Of a stretch of 35,730 bases of DNA, positions 1 to 8,441 are shown piece after piece. Source of the stretch: Opitutus sp. (GTDB lineage: Bacteria > Verrucomicrobiota > Verrucomicrobiia > Opitutales > Opitutaceae); NCBI GenBank assembly GCA_009695305.1, contig SIBG01000040.1, positions 1 to 35,730 of the forward strand, given 5' to 3'. The stretch's first letter is position 1, and each line of letters begins with the position of its first letter. The notes under the pieces were generated by a model. The model was not told where the DNA came from and did no database searches. It saw only the letters and a list, made by a program, of their open reading frames with translations. The translations under genes and the position numbers were made by a program.

Positions 1-82
1 ACACTTCCACGATGCTCTTGCCGCCGTCGGCTTCCCGCAAAATGCGGATCTTTTGCTCCGTCGCGTGGTGTTTTCCTTTCAT
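1..82 (-). CDS. IS3-family transposase OrfA, N-terminal part (runs off the window)
   Basis: The 27 visible codons read from the ATG at 82-80 begin MKGKHHATEQKIRILREADG and continue GKSIVEV. This is the usual start of the small helix-turn-helix OrfA protein of IS3-family elements, which recognises the element's ends and is joined to the OrfB integrase by frameshifting. A strong Shine-Dalgarno (AGAAGGAG at 91-98 on the minus strand) lies 8 bases before the ATG, unlike most genes of this window, which fits a mobile origin. The rest of the element lies outside the window. Family assignment is from recognition of the N-terminus only; the subgroup is not resolved. Confidence 0.75.
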   Translation of the reverse strand, partial: MKGKHHATEQKIRILREADGGKSIVEV

Positions 83-144
83 GGTCTGGGCTCCTTCTAG
101 GGCCGCAGACTAACCTTACAAGTGGCCCGGATTTCGGGGGATCA
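1..144 (-). mobile_element. End of an IS3-like insertion sequence
   Basis: The stretch upstream of the OrfA start, read on the minus strand from 144, begins TGATCCCCCGAAATCC and leads into the OrfA ribosome site. IS3-family elements begin with TG and often with TGA followed by a C-rich tip, so 144 is the likely outer edge. A shorter alternative edge is near 120 (TGTAAGG). The adjoining M13 peptidase frame loses its homology exactly at 144, which supports that position. The other terminal repeat and any target duplication are outside the window. Confidence 0.6.
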
Positions 145-501
145 CCGCACTGGCTTCAGCGGTGCCGCCCCGGCGGTTTTGACCGCCGCTTCGTCCATGC
201 CGCTGGCGAAAAAGTCGCCGACCATCTTCTCGACCGGTGTGCCGCCGGCGGTCTTGGCCGCAGCGCGCTCGCAGATCGTGCGAAGATTCGCCACGTTTTC
301 CTCGGCGAGCTGGTTGAAGCCGCCCCAGCGCGACTGGTCGGCCGGGATGGGTTTGTTCTTCAGCCACGTGCCGTTGACGTAGCGGTAAAAGTCGTCCTGC
401 GGCTTCACCGCGAGGTCGAAGTTCTTGAGGTCAAGCGCGGCGCGCGCGCCGGCGGCGAGGACGAGAGCGGTCGCCAATACGACCAAGAGGAATTTTCGCA
501 T
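142..501 (-). pseudogene. M13 (neprilysin/PepO-like) metallopeptidase, 5' fragment cut by the IS
   Basis: The 119-residue reading frame starts at 501 with a signal peptide (about residues 1-21, ending AGARA). It continues with the N-terminal hallmark of M13 zinc peptidases: FDLAVKPQDDFYRYVNGTW, then the segment AEENVANLRTICE and GDFFASGMDEAA. Family members are about 650-700 residues and carry HExxH and ExxxD motifs near the C-terminus; none of that is here. The frame stops at a TGA (144-142) that appears to be the first three bases of the neighbouring insertion element. The product would be a secreted, inactive stub. The distal part may lie beyond the IS outside the window. Confidence 0.75.
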
Positions 502-569
502 GGGCGCAGCGTGCGAACGCGCGAGCCCAGTGCAAGCGCGATACGATGAACCGTGGCTCGCGCCGCCGC

Positions 570-960
570 TCAGGGCGCGAGCGCCTTCAGGCCGACCGAT
601 TTCGCCAGTGCGACTTACCGCGCATCGTAGGTCACGAGGGTCCGGGCGCCGAGTTCCAGCGCCGAGGCCACGTGCAGGACATCGAGCGCGCGAGTGCCGA
701 GCGTGATCGTGTGGGTGCGGCTCAATTCCGCCGTGCGGTCAAGGGCGCGGCGCCAGAGAAGATCGGCGTGAGCTAACCGCCCCACGGCAAAGTCGGCGCG
801 GAAATGGGCCGAGATTGCCTCGTGCTGCGTGGCACCGATGTCGCCGCAAAATTCGGCGAACGCAAACGCGTTGGCCAGCTCCGCCGAGACAAACCTGGTA
901 ATCGGCAATGCGCCCAAACAAGTTGTCCGCCACGCGGCCATCGCGCGAGATCGCGGCTCG
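570..960 (-). pseudogene. PIN-domain (VapC-type) toxin remnant
   Basis: Residues readable from about 925 down to 615 match the middle and end of a PIN-domain ribonuclease. PITRFVSAELANAFAFAEF carries the second conserved acidic residue, ALDVLHVASALELGA the third, and LVTYDAR the fourth. The N-terminal strand with the first catalytic Asp is absent. After LVTYDAR comes a TAA at 617-615, but the same frame continues VALAKSVGLKALAP to a TGA at 572-570, which is the normal end of this family. The TAA therefore looks like a CAA-to-TAA nonsense change. Two independent lesions make a functional toxin unlikely. Confidence 0.65.
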
Positions 961-1051
961 TGCAGGTGATGACGACCTCGCCCTCCCGTTCGACGCGGGT
1001 GCGGATTTTCGGGAACGACGTGCGCAGTTCGCGGATCGTGGCGGTGCTCAT
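961..1051 (-). pseudogene. Phd/YefM-like antitoxin, 5' remnant
   Basis: From the ATG at 1051-1049 the frame reads MSTATIRELRTSFPKIRTRV then EREGEVVIT. This is the DNA-binding N-terminus of Phd/YefM-type antitoxins, which bind their own promoter and neutralise a partner RNase. After about residue 29 the sequence stops resembling the family and runs into the toxin remnant in another frame. An internal deletion has apparently removed the antitoxin C-terminus together with the toxin N-terminus. Intact relatives are usually 75-90 residues. The family call rests on the N-terminal 29 residues. Confidence 0.55.
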
Positions 1052-1054
1052 GGC

Positions 1055-1078
1055 GTGTGACTCACGCGTGAGTCACAC
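1055..1078. promoter_or_regulatory. Perfect 24-bp palindrome, candidate operator of the decayed toxin-antitoxin operon
   Basis: The half-site GTGTGACTCACG at 1055-1066 is followed directly by its exact reverse complement at 1067-1078. It ends 3 bases before the antitoxin ATG on the minus strand, where autoregulatory toxin-antitoxin operators sit. Its role is inferred from position and symmetry. Confidence 0.6.
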
Positions 1079-1112
1079 GGCCTGGCAAGGGGCAATATCC
1101 GCGCCCGCGTGC

Positions 1113-4100
1113 TCAATACGAATACGTCGTCGTAAACCGAAACTCCCGCGGCTGGACCAAATCGAGACGCGTGTAGGCCGGGCCGCGGCCGCCGGGGAGG
1201 TTGAAGCCGTCGGGCGAGGCCGCGGAGAACGCGAGCCGGGACGGGATGAAGTCGGACCGATCCAGCAGATTGTTGACGTTAACTTGGAAGCGGACCCGCC
1301 CAGGCAGACCGCGGAATTTCCGCGTGTAACCCATCATCAGGTCGGCGGCGGTGATGACCCGGCCCCGGATCTCCTCGTCCTTGGAATTGGAGCCGATGAT
1401 GTTCGCGCTGCGCCAGCGCCAGCCACCGCCGATCGTGAAACCCTCGAAGCGCCCACCGCGGACATCATACGCGGTGAACAGGCTGACCTTGTGCGGCCGC
1501 ACGCCCCAGCTTTTCAGTTGCTGTTCCCGCTCGTCGTTGAACGCGGCCGTCAGATCGAAAACTTCCTGCGCGATCGTGGCGCCGTTCGAGGTCGTGAGCA
1601 CGGAGGGATTCGCCGCCGCGGTCGCCCGTCCGAGTTCGAGCCACTTGGCGATTGCCCCGCCCGCCTCGAAAGCGGCTGGATCGATCACGTAACGGCCGGT
1701 GGAATCTTGCCGCACGCCCTGCGTCAGCAGCACGGCATCCGCGCGCTTCAGGCCGTAGAAGAGCACCGCCTCCGGGGCCAGCTCGGTGCGGCCGGAGGTG
1801 GTGTAGGAGTAGTTGGCGACGAGCCGCCAGTTCCGCGTGAGGTTGGCCGTGATGCGCGCCTCGTAGCCCTTCGAATCGAAATCCGACGCGACCGACGACG
1901 CCGGCGGCGTGTATTTTTTCCGGATGGGATCCCACTCGGTGGCGCTGAAGGGCCGGCCGGCGCCCGCGAGCACGGTGCCAAACGCGTCCATCACCCGGGT
2001 GTTCGCGCCGGTGAGCGTCCCGGTGAACGGCGCCGTCACGCGGCCGATCTCGCTGCCGGTAAAGTAAACGACGCGCGCATTCAACCGGCCCTCGAGCAGA
2101 TCGAAGCCCAGGCCGAAGTCCTGGCCCCTGCCCTTCGACAGCGGCGCAAGATTGCCGTCGGGAAACACCGTGCGCGCGAGCGGCGGAATGCCGACGTTGG
2201 AGGACTTGTTGCCGATCACGGAGAGCCACTCGAACGGATGGTAGACGACGCCGGCGGTGCGCGTCTGGCCGAGCATGAAGTTCGCGGTGCCTTTGGCGGG
2301 ATTGAGGTCCACGACATCGCCCATGATGGGATCGTTGAGGTAGCCGAGCTGGGTGTTTTTCACGCGGTCGTCACGATAGCCGAAGGTCGAGACCAACTTC
2401 GCATTGAAGAAGAAGCTCTGCGTCGCGATCATCTTCGAATCCATCTTCTGCACCATGCCGCCGTTGTCCGCGCCGCCCGCCGCCACGTTGGCGTAGGCGG
2501 TCTGAAAGCTGCGGCTGCCGATGTTCAGCGTCGGCGGCAACGAACGCCAGTCGCCGGTGCGATACGTCCCGTAGTTTCCTTCGGTGAGATAATTCCTCAC
2601 CGTCACGCGGTTGTTCGGATTGCTGGGATCGGTGTTGAACGGCCGGCCGGCGAGCACCAGCCACGAATTCGCCCGGCGATCATTGATGGCGGCGCGCGAG
2701 ACGGACGCCGCGAGGCGGTGGCGACCAAACCATTTCCCTTTCGGCTCAAACGTGTAGGAGGCGGAGAGCCGCGACTCCCGGCTGTCGCCGTAGTGGATGT
2801 CGCGCGTCCAGGTGCCGTCGAAATACATCCGACCCACGTAGGGATTGACCAGGCCACCGACGCCGAGCGTGCGGTTGGCCTCGCCGCGGAGCATGGGGGT
2901 GGTGCCGTTCATCACGTTGACGATGGCGCGCGTCTCCTGGTAGTTGTGCGAGAGGTTGAAGATCAAGTTGCGCGTTGGCTGCCAGTCCGCGCTAAAGGTG
3001 TAGTTGTGGAGTTTTTGGTCGCGAAACATGCCCGGGCCGACCGCGTTGCCGTTGAGCGGATAAAACTTGGGATCGTAGATACGCAGCGTCGGCGCCGTGA
3101 TGCCGCGCGTGCCGTCGGGCGCGCGGACGGCGGCATTGTTGTAGCTGCCGGTGAAGAAGGTGCCGATCGCGTCGAAAATCGAATGGTCGTTTTCGATGTA
3201 GATGTAGCGGTGGGTGGTGCCGCCGACCGCGCCATCGCGGCCCACGACGCCGAGCAACTGCTGCGCAGCGGTCGGCAACGTGTTGTTGGGGGTGAACGTG
3301 ACCGCGCCGACGCCGAGCGCCTCGCGGTTGTCATACCACGCGAGCACCTGCTCGGCGTCGCTGAACGAGCGGACGATGGAGCCGATGTCGCGGCCAACCT
3401 CGCCCATCGCGGTGATCGTGACGGACTTCAGCGGGCGCCAGGTGACAGAGCCGAAGACGCGATCTTTGTCCTGAAAATCAAAGGCGCGCCACCCGCCGTT
3501 TTCCTGGTGCAGCGCGGCGACGGACACCGCGAGCTTGTTCTTGAGCACGACTCTATTCGTATCGACCTCGAGCCGTTGGCGCGACCACGAGCCGAGGCCG
3601 TAGCGAATCGCGCCGGTGTTGCGATGGGTCTCGGCGATCTTCGACGACTGATTGAGCAGGCCGCCCGGCGCGCCGATGCCGAAGAGAATGCTGTTGGGCC
3701 CGCGCGCGTCCTCGAAGCGGCCAACGCGATACGGATCAGTCGGCGTGATGCTCGTGAAATAATCCATGCCGATGCTCGCGAGCAGTCCGCGAATCTGGAT
3801 GCCGGCGAAGAGCGCGTGGCCGCCGATGATGCGGTTCTGCTCGGAGGAGGCGCCCTGCGAGTTGGTGTCCATCTCGGAGTTCACGGAATACTCGAGCAAG
3901 TGCGCGAGATCGGTGATCGCGAGGTCGTCGAGGAATTCCTTGGTGAAGACGGACACCGAGCTGGCCGTGTCGCGCAGCTTCGTATTGAGCCGGCTGCCGG
4001 CGAGCGTGTTCTCGGCCGCGTAGCCGAGATCGTTGTTGGTGTTAACGGTGAACGGGCTGAGCTCGATCACCTCTGAGTTGGTCTCGGGTTTCGGTGGAGA

Positions 4101-4181
4101 AACCGGCGCGATGGCCTGGGCCAGTAGCGCGGCGGGCAGCAGAAGAATGCTCGCGAAGACAGTGAGGATATTGGGGTTCAT
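1113..4181 (-). CDS. TonB-dependent outer-membrane receptor
   Basis: A 1022-residue outer-membrane receptor predicted to import an oligosaccharide or other large ligand using TonB/ExbBD energy. It has a signal peptide (about residues 1-22, ending LLAQA). A short region with ELSPFTVN follows, then a plug domain (RDTASSVSVFTKEFLDDLA, IRGLLASIGMDYF, GPNSILFGIGAPGGLLNQ), and a long beta-barrel ending in FRFTTTYSY with a terminal aromatic residue. The VIELSPFTVN segment before the plug is frequent in verrucomicrobial receptors. The ATG at 4181 is preferred over an in-frame TTG nine bases upstream because it leaves a normal signal peptide. The pectinolytic genes next to it suggest a pectic oligosaccharide ligand; this is inference. 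Confidence 0.9.
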   Translation of the reverse strand: MNPNILTVFASILLLPAALLAQAIAPVSPPKPETNSEVIELSPFTVNTNNDLGYAAENTLAGSRLNTKLRDTASSVSVFTKEFLDDLAITDLAHLLEYSVNSEMDTNSQGASSEQNRIIGGHALFAGIQIRGLLASIGMDYFTSITPTDPYRVGRFEDARGPNSILFGIGAPGGLLNQSSKIAETHRNTGAIRYGLGSWSRQRLEVDTNRVVLKNKLAVSVAALHQENGGWRAFDFQDKDRVFGSVTWRPLKSVTITAMGEVGRDIGSIVRSFSDAEQVLAWYDNREALGVGAVTFTPNNTLPTAAQQLLGVVGRDGAVGGTTHRYIYIENDHSIFDAIGTFFTGSYNNAAVRAPDGTRGITAPTLRIYDPKFYPLNGNAVGPGMFRDQKLHNYTFSADWQPTRNLIFNLSHNYQETRAIVNVMNGTTPMLRGEANRTLGVGGLVNPYVGRMYFDGTWTRDIHYGDSRESRLSASYTFEPKGKWFGRHRLAASVSRAAINDRRANSWLVLAGRPFNTDPSNPNNRVTVRNYLTEGNYGTYRTGDWRSLPPTLNIGSRSFQTAYANVAAGGADNGGMVQKMDSKMIATQSFFFNAKLVSTFGYRDDRVKNTQLGYLNDPIMGDVVDLNPAKGTANFMLGQTRTAGVVYHPFEWLSVIGNKSSNVGIPPLARTVFPDGNLAPLSKGRGQDFGLGFDLLEGRLNARVVYFTGSEIGRVTAPFTGTLTGANTRVMDAFGTVLAGAGRPFSATEWDPIRKKYTPPASSVASDFDSKGYEARITANLTRNWRLVANYSYTTSGRTELAPEAVLFYGLKRADAVLLTQGVRQDSTGRYVIDPAAFEAGGAIAKWLELGRATAAANPSVLTTSNGATIAQEVFDLTAAFNDEREQQLKSWGVRPHKVSLFTAYDVRGGRFEGFTIGGGWRWRSANIIGSNSKDEEIRGRVITAADLMMGYTRKFRGLPGRVRFQVNVNNLLDRSDFIPSRLAFSAASPDGFNLPGGRGPAYTRLDLVQPREFRFTTTYSY

Positions 4182-4331
4182 GGTCCGCAATGGATTTTGG
4201 GGAGACGCCGCGAGGGGTTCGCGGCAAGGTCGGAAGCAACCCTGCTTTCGCCTGCCGCCACGTCAATCCCGACCGGCGCAATTTGGCGAATCCCGCCTCG
4301 CGCGGCAGCCACCGCCCACGATGAACAATGC

Positions 4332-5678
4332 CTACTTCACCGCCGCCACCAGACTGTTGAGAAATTCCTCGATGTTGGAGTAGCCGCTCTTCGCGAGTTT
4401 CGCGGCGTCGCTGGCGTCACGCGGATTCAGTCCGCGGGCAGTTTCCCAGGCGTCGGGGATGCCATCGTTGTCGGTGTCGATCGGGAGTGGGCCGGACTTC
4501 AATTCAGGCCAGCCGCCGACTTCGGTTTGCGAGTTGATGAGATGGCCGCCGCGCGTGCGAACGTGGCCCACGAGCCGCGTGTCGACCGCGTCACGCACCG
4601 GGAGCGAGGCGCCGACGGACGCGAGCACGAGTTCGTAGGCCTCCTTGGCGGAAACCGTCCTGACCGGGGCAGTCACGATGGGAGTCGCCGTGGTCCGAGC
4701 CTGCGGCTTGCCCTCGAGTTCGTAGGCGTCGATGAACTTGGAGTTGTCGGCGGTCAGTTCGTCGTGGCCCTCGAAAATATTGCCCTGGAGATAAAACGTG
4801 ATGTTCGAGTCGGCGGGCTTGTTGCCGATGTGAATCGGCGTCCTCGCGGTGCTGCTGGGGCCAGGGCGGATGTAGTTGCCGACGTAGTTGGCGCTCCAAT
4901 GGCCCTGCGTAAGACCAGACGCGGTGCCACCGAAGTCGTAGATAACGTTGTTGCGCACGTCGAAAGTCGGCGATGGCGGGCGATCGTAGGCGTCGCCGAG
5001 GCGCGGGTTGCGGGCGTCGTTGTGAATCCAGAGATTGTGGTGCCATGACATCGGGCCGTTGGCGCGCGCGAGCGAGCCGTAGCCGTGTTTGCCTTTGGCG
5101 TGCTTGCTCTGGTTGAGCGACTCGCCGATGAGGCACCACTGAATGGTGCAGTTCTCGTCGATGCCCGAGGTCGAGAGACATTCGTCGATCGACCACGTCG
5201 CGGAGCAGTGGTCGAGGATGCAGTCGTGCGCGCCGTTGAGGAGATCGATGCAATCGTCCTCGCGGCCGCTCACATCGCCGAGCCGACTGCGCAGGTAGCG
5301 CACCACCACATCGTGCGTCGCGATGCCAAACGAAGCGTCGCGCAGGCACACGCCGTCGCCGGGCGCACTCTGGCCGGCGAGAGTGAGGAAGGGTTTCGTG
5401 ACGGTGATCGGCTTCTTCAGCGTGATCGTGCCGGCGATGCGGAAGAGCACGAGGCGCGGGCCGTCGGCATCGCACGCGGCGCGGAGACTGCCGGGGCCGG
5501 AGTCGTCGAGGTTGGTGACGAAGAGAACTTTTCCGCCGCGGCCGCCGGGCGTGTTCGCGCCGAAGCCCTCGGCCCCGGGGAAGGAGGGGAGCGCAGCGGA
5601 GAATGCCGGAGCCGCCAGGACGAGCGAGACGGAGAGAAGGAGCGAGGGAGGGAGGGAAAGGTGCGGGGAGGTTTTCAT
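4332..5678 (-). CDS. Secreted pectate lyase, polysaccharide lyase family 1
   Basis: A 448-residue right-handed beta-helix enzyme that would cleave de-esterified polygalacturonan by beta-elimination. Signal peptide about residues 1-28 (ends PAFSA). The PL1 start FPGAEGFGANTPGGRGGK is at about residue 33, followed by VTNLDDSGPGSLRAAC, LDHCSATWSIDECLS (calcium-binding region) and ARNPRLGD (catalytic Arg region). A calcium-loop-like segment DTDNDGIPDAWE sits near residue 401, common at the C-terminus of exported verrucomicrobial and planctomycete enzymes. It lies 150 bases downstream of the TonB receptor start on the same strand and 88 bases from the pectinesterase gene; the upstream gap holds a REP-like repeat. 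Confidence 0.92.
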   Translation of the reverse strand: MKTSPHLSLPPSLLLSVSLVLAAPAFSAALPSFPGAEGFGANTPGGRGGKVLFVTNLDDSGPGSLRAACDADGPRLVLFRIAGTITLKKPITVTKPFLTLAGQSAPGDGVCLRDASFGIATHDVVVRYLRSRLGDVSGREDDCIDLLNGAHDCILDHCSATWSIDECLSTSGIDENCTIQWCLIGESLNQSKHAKGKHGYGSLARANGPMSWHHNLWIHNDARNPRLGDAYDRPPSPTFDVRNNVIYDFGGTASGLTQGHWSANYVGNYIRPGPSSTARTPIHIGNKPADSNITFYLQGNIFEGHDELTADNSKFIDAYELEGKPQARTTATPIVTAPVRTVSAKEAYELVLASVGASLPVRDAVDTRLVGHVRTRGGHLINSQTEVGGWPELKSGPLPIDTDNDGIPDAWETARGLNPRDASDAAKLAKSGYSNIEEFLNSLVAAVK

Positions 5679-5688
5679 TTTTCTTTAC

Positions 5689-5764
5689 TGTCATTGCGAG
5701 GGAGGCGAAGCCGACCGCGGCAATCCAGCGGAATTGCTTCGGCGCTGCGCTCCTCGCCATGACA
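5689..5764. repeat. REP-like palindrome, family A copy 1
   Basis: The outer arms TGTCATTGCGAGG (from 5689) and CCTCGCCATGACA (to 5764) are inverted with one mismatch. The inner half-sites GGCAATCCAGC and GGAATTGCTTC face each other. Related copies lie near 18239, 25115 and 27196. Probably a non-autonomous REP/MITE-type element, here between the pectate lyase and pectinesterase genes. Confidence 0.7.
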
Positions 5765-5766
5765 GG

Positions 5767-6726
5767 CTACTTGGTGGCGGTAAGAGGATTCCAATGGTCG
5801 GTGCCGCCGAGGACGTGGGCGAGATCGCGCTGCTGGGTGGCTTCGGTGGCGGTGAGCTGGCGCGAGCCGGCGATGCGTTGTGAGACGTCGAGCGGTTGGC
5901 CAGCGAGGTCGGTGGTGTGAAATTCCCAGAAACGCGTCGTCTCCTTTGAGGCCGCGGCACCCGGCCCGTCGAAGACCCAGCCGGCGGGCGTCACAAATTT
6001 GCCCATCGCGCAATTGATGAACGCCACATGGCTGTGCGGAAACCGGGCGGGGTCGATGCGCGCGAGCACGAAGCGCTTGAGGTCGGGCGCGGTGTCGATT
6101 TTGCAGTCGACGAAAACGTAGCCCTGCTGGTTCGCGCCGTTGCGCGACTGCACGAGATAGCCGTCGTGCACGGCGAAGATGTCGCACCGGTCGAAGTAAA
6201 CCGCGCCGGCGCCCCAGATGAAATCCACGTCGCCCTCGATGTAGCACTCGCGCACGTAGACGCGGCCGTCGAGGCGCAGCGTGTCCTGGAAACTCTTGAA
6301 GTCGCAGTGGTCGAGCACGACGCGGTCGGCGCGCACGCGAATCGTCTCGGCCTGCGAGCCGCCCTTGCGGGTCGTGTTGTGGAGGGTGATGTTTTCGAGC
6401 CGGAAATCGTCGGCCAGCAGCGTAAACATTTCGCGGCGCTGTGGGTTGAGATTGGCGTTGTTCGTGGCGGCGATGATCGTCTGCTGGCGGGCTTCGCCGC
6501 GAATGGTGAGTTTTTTCTTTTCCGCCGAAACGACGACGAGTTCGGGATAGGTGCCCCGGCGGACGAGAATCGTCGTGCGCGCATCGGAGTTGGCCGGCGC
6601 GGCGTCGATCGCGGCCTGGACGGTTTTGAAATCGCCGGAGCCATCCCCGGCGACCACCAGATCTTTGGCGGCAACGCATGACGTCGCGAGCAGTGCCGTG
6701 ATCGCGAGCAAGCGGAAATGCATCAT
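5767..6726 (-). CDS. Secreted pectinesterase, carbohydrate esterase family 8
   Basis: A 319-residue enzyme that would remove methyl esters from homogalacturonan, preparing the polymer for the neighbouring lyase. Signal peptide MMHFRLLAITALLATSCVAA. Family motifs in order are GTYPELV, SQAETIRV (substrate Gln), SFQDTLRL (catalytic Asp) and GDVDFIWGAGAVYFD (nucleophile Asp). The usual LGRPW motif appears as VLARIDPARFP, so the substrate Arg is kept but the Gly and Trp are not. The double ATG at 6726/6723 is chosen because it leaves a normal signal peptide; an upstream ATG at 6798 would add 24 residues without homology. The Cys in TSCVAA could make it a lipoprotein, but the lipobox is weak. Confidence 0.9.
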   Translation of the reverse strand: MMHFRLLAITALLATSCVAAKDLVVAGDGSGDFKTVQAAIDAAPANSDARTTILVRRGTYPELVVVSAEKKKLTIRGEARQQTIIAATNNANLNPQRREMFTLLADDFRLENITLHNTTRKGGSQAETIRVRADRVVLDHCDFKSFQDTLRLDGRVYVRECYIEGDVDFIWGAGAVYFDRCDIFAVHDGYLVQSRNGANQQGYVFVDCKIDTAPDLKRFVLARIDPARFPHSHVAFINCAMGKFVTPAGWVFDGPGAAASKETTRFWEFHTTDLAGQPLDVSQRIAGSRQLTATEATQQRDLAHVLGGTDHWNPLTATK

Positions 6727-6836
6727 GTTCCAGCTAGACGCGGCAGAACCGAAGTCGTGACGGCGACAGTTCCGATCCAACTCGGGCGCAGGACTCATTC
6801 TGAGCGCGGGCCGCGCTCGAACTTCAGCGGGCCTCT

Positions 6837-8282
6837 TCAGTCCGACTTCGTCACGCGGCCCGGTTCGCGCGAACCACTGCCTTTGCGCTGCGTGAGCACA
6901 TCGCCCAGTTCAGCGCGCATTTTTTCCGCGAACGCTTCGAGTTGCTGCACCATGGCGGGATGCTGCGCGGCGACGTTGCTCGTTTCGCCCACGTCGTGCA
7001 CGAGGTCGTAGAGTTCAGCCGTCGCCACGGTGTGGTTCTCATATTTGGCCGGGATACCGCCGGTGCCGCCGGTGCGGCCGTTGAGCGTGCGGTAAGCATG
7101 CGGGAGTTGCAGTTTCCAGCGCCCATCGGGGCTCGTCACCGCCTGCAGGGCGTTTTGTTCGTAGTAAAAGGCATAGCCGTCGTGCGGGTTTTTGGCGCCC
7201 GGTTCGCCGACGATCAGCGGCCACACATTGAGGCCGTCGATGGCGTGCGCCGGCAACGGCGCGTCGATCAGGTGGGCGATGGTGGGCAGCAGGTCGATGG
7301 TCATCATCATGTCGCCACTCGTGGTGCCGGCGGGAATTTTCCCGGTCCAGCGCATGAGCGTCGGTTCCCGCGTGCCACCTTCCCAACACGTGCCTTTGCC
7401 CTCGCGCAGCGGACCGGCCGAGCCGGCGTGGTCGCCATAGCTGAGCCACGGGCCATTGTCGCTGGTGAAAATCACGAGCGTGTTGTCGTCGAGGTGATGT
7501 TTTTTCAACGCGGCGAGGATTTCGCCCACGCTCCAGTCGAGTTCCATCACGGCATCGCCAAAAAGTCCCCGGGTGGATTTGCCCCGGAATTTGTCGCTCA
7601 CGTGCAACGGCACATGGACCATGGAGTGCGCGAGATAGAAGAAGAAGGGGCGGTCCTGGTTCTGCTCGATAAACTTCACGGCACGCTCAGTGTATTGCGT
7701 CGTGAGCTGGTTTTGATCCTCGTGGCCCAGCTCGGTCTTGATGACGTGATCGCCCTCGATCAAGGGCAGCGGCGGATAGGCGCCCGCCTTCGCCTCGGGA
7801 TGCCGCGGCCACATGTCATTCGAGTAAGGCAGGCCAAGGTATTCGTCGAAGCCGTGGTGCGTGGGGAGGAATTGCTTCGGCGTGCCGAGATGCCACTTGC
7901 CCGCCATGCCGGTCGCGTAGCCTTTTTGTTTCACGAGTTCGGCCACGGTCAGTTCGGTCGCGGCCAGGCCATGCTTCGCGGCGGGCCCCAGCGCTCCGTG
8001 GATGCCGATGCGGTTCGGATAACAGCCGGTCAGCAGCCCCGCGCGCGACGCTGAGCACACCGGCTGCGGCACGTGGAAATTCGTGAACTTGCGGCCCTCG
8101 GCGGCCATGCGATCAAGGTTGGGCGTCGGGTAGGCCGTCGCACCAAACGGCCCGATGTCCGCGTAGCCCATGTCGTCGATAAAAATGATGACGATGTTGG
8201 GCCGGCCGGAAAAGGCGCGGAGTGGGGTGACCAAAGTCAGAACTGTCACGAACGCGGCGAGGGCATGGCGAAGAATTTTCAA
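6837..8282 (-). CDS. Exported S1-family (formylglycine) sulfatase
   Basis: An arylsulfatase-type enzyme predicted to remove sulfate esters from a glycan. The active-site signature CSASRAGLLTG (Cys at residue 76 of this model) is the sequence converted to formylglycine. IFIDDMGYADIG and FTSDNGPWLSYG supply calcium ligands, and AGKWHLG is typical of the family. The start is uncertain. A TTG at 8282 gives a clean signal peptide (KILRHALAAFVTVLTLVTPLRA). An ATG at 8426 keeps the frame open but adds 48 residues that do not look like sulfatase sequence. No formylglycine-generating enzyme is encoded in this window. Sulfate on the substrate suggests a decorated or marine-type polymer, or a mucin-like glycan, besides plain pectin. 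Confidence 0.9.
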   Translation of the reverse strand: MKILRHALAAFVTVLTLVTPLRAFSGRPNIVIIFIDDMGYADIGPFGATAYPTPNLDRMAAEGRKFTNFHVPQPVCSASRAGLLTGCYPNRIGIHGALGPAAKHGLAATELTVAELVKQKGYATGMAGKWHLGTPKQFLPTHHGFDEYLGLPYSNDMWPRHPEAKAGAYPPLPLIEGDHVIKTELGHEDQNQLTTQYTERAVKFIEQNQDRPFFFYLAHSMVHVPLHVSDKFRGKSTRGLFGDAVMELDWSVGEILAALKKHHLDDNTLVIFTSDNGPWLSYGDHAGSAGPLREGKGTCWEGGTREPTLMRWTGKIPAGTTSGDMMMTIDLLPTIAHLIDAPLPAHAIDGLNVWPLIVGEPGAKNPHDGYAFYYEQNALQAVTSPDGRWKLQLPHAYRTLNGRTGGTGGIPAKYENHTVATAELYDLVHDVGETSNVAAQHPAMVQQLEAFAEKMRAELGDVLTQRKGSGSREPGRVTKSD

Positions 8283-8441
8283 GGGGTGCAGGAGGGGTAA
8301 GGGTGGAAGATGTGCGCGACCAACGTCCGCTATGCGCGGCCCGGGGCGGGGCGCAAGGACGATATTTTCCAGCGGCGCGCACCGCGGCCGCGGCACGGTG
8401 TTCGCTCCCGCCGCGCCGCGGCGCATGCTCCGCGTTTCAGA

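Noticed and set aside
804..4076. Open frame of 1090 codons on the plus strand opposite the TonB receptor
   Set aside because: It is the antisense of a clear receptor gene, has Arg/Gly/Ala-rich composition with no domain, and results from high GC codon use.
8283..8426. N-terminal extension of the sulfatase to an ATG at 8426
   Set aside because: 48 residues without homology would precede the signal peptide; kept only as an alternative start.
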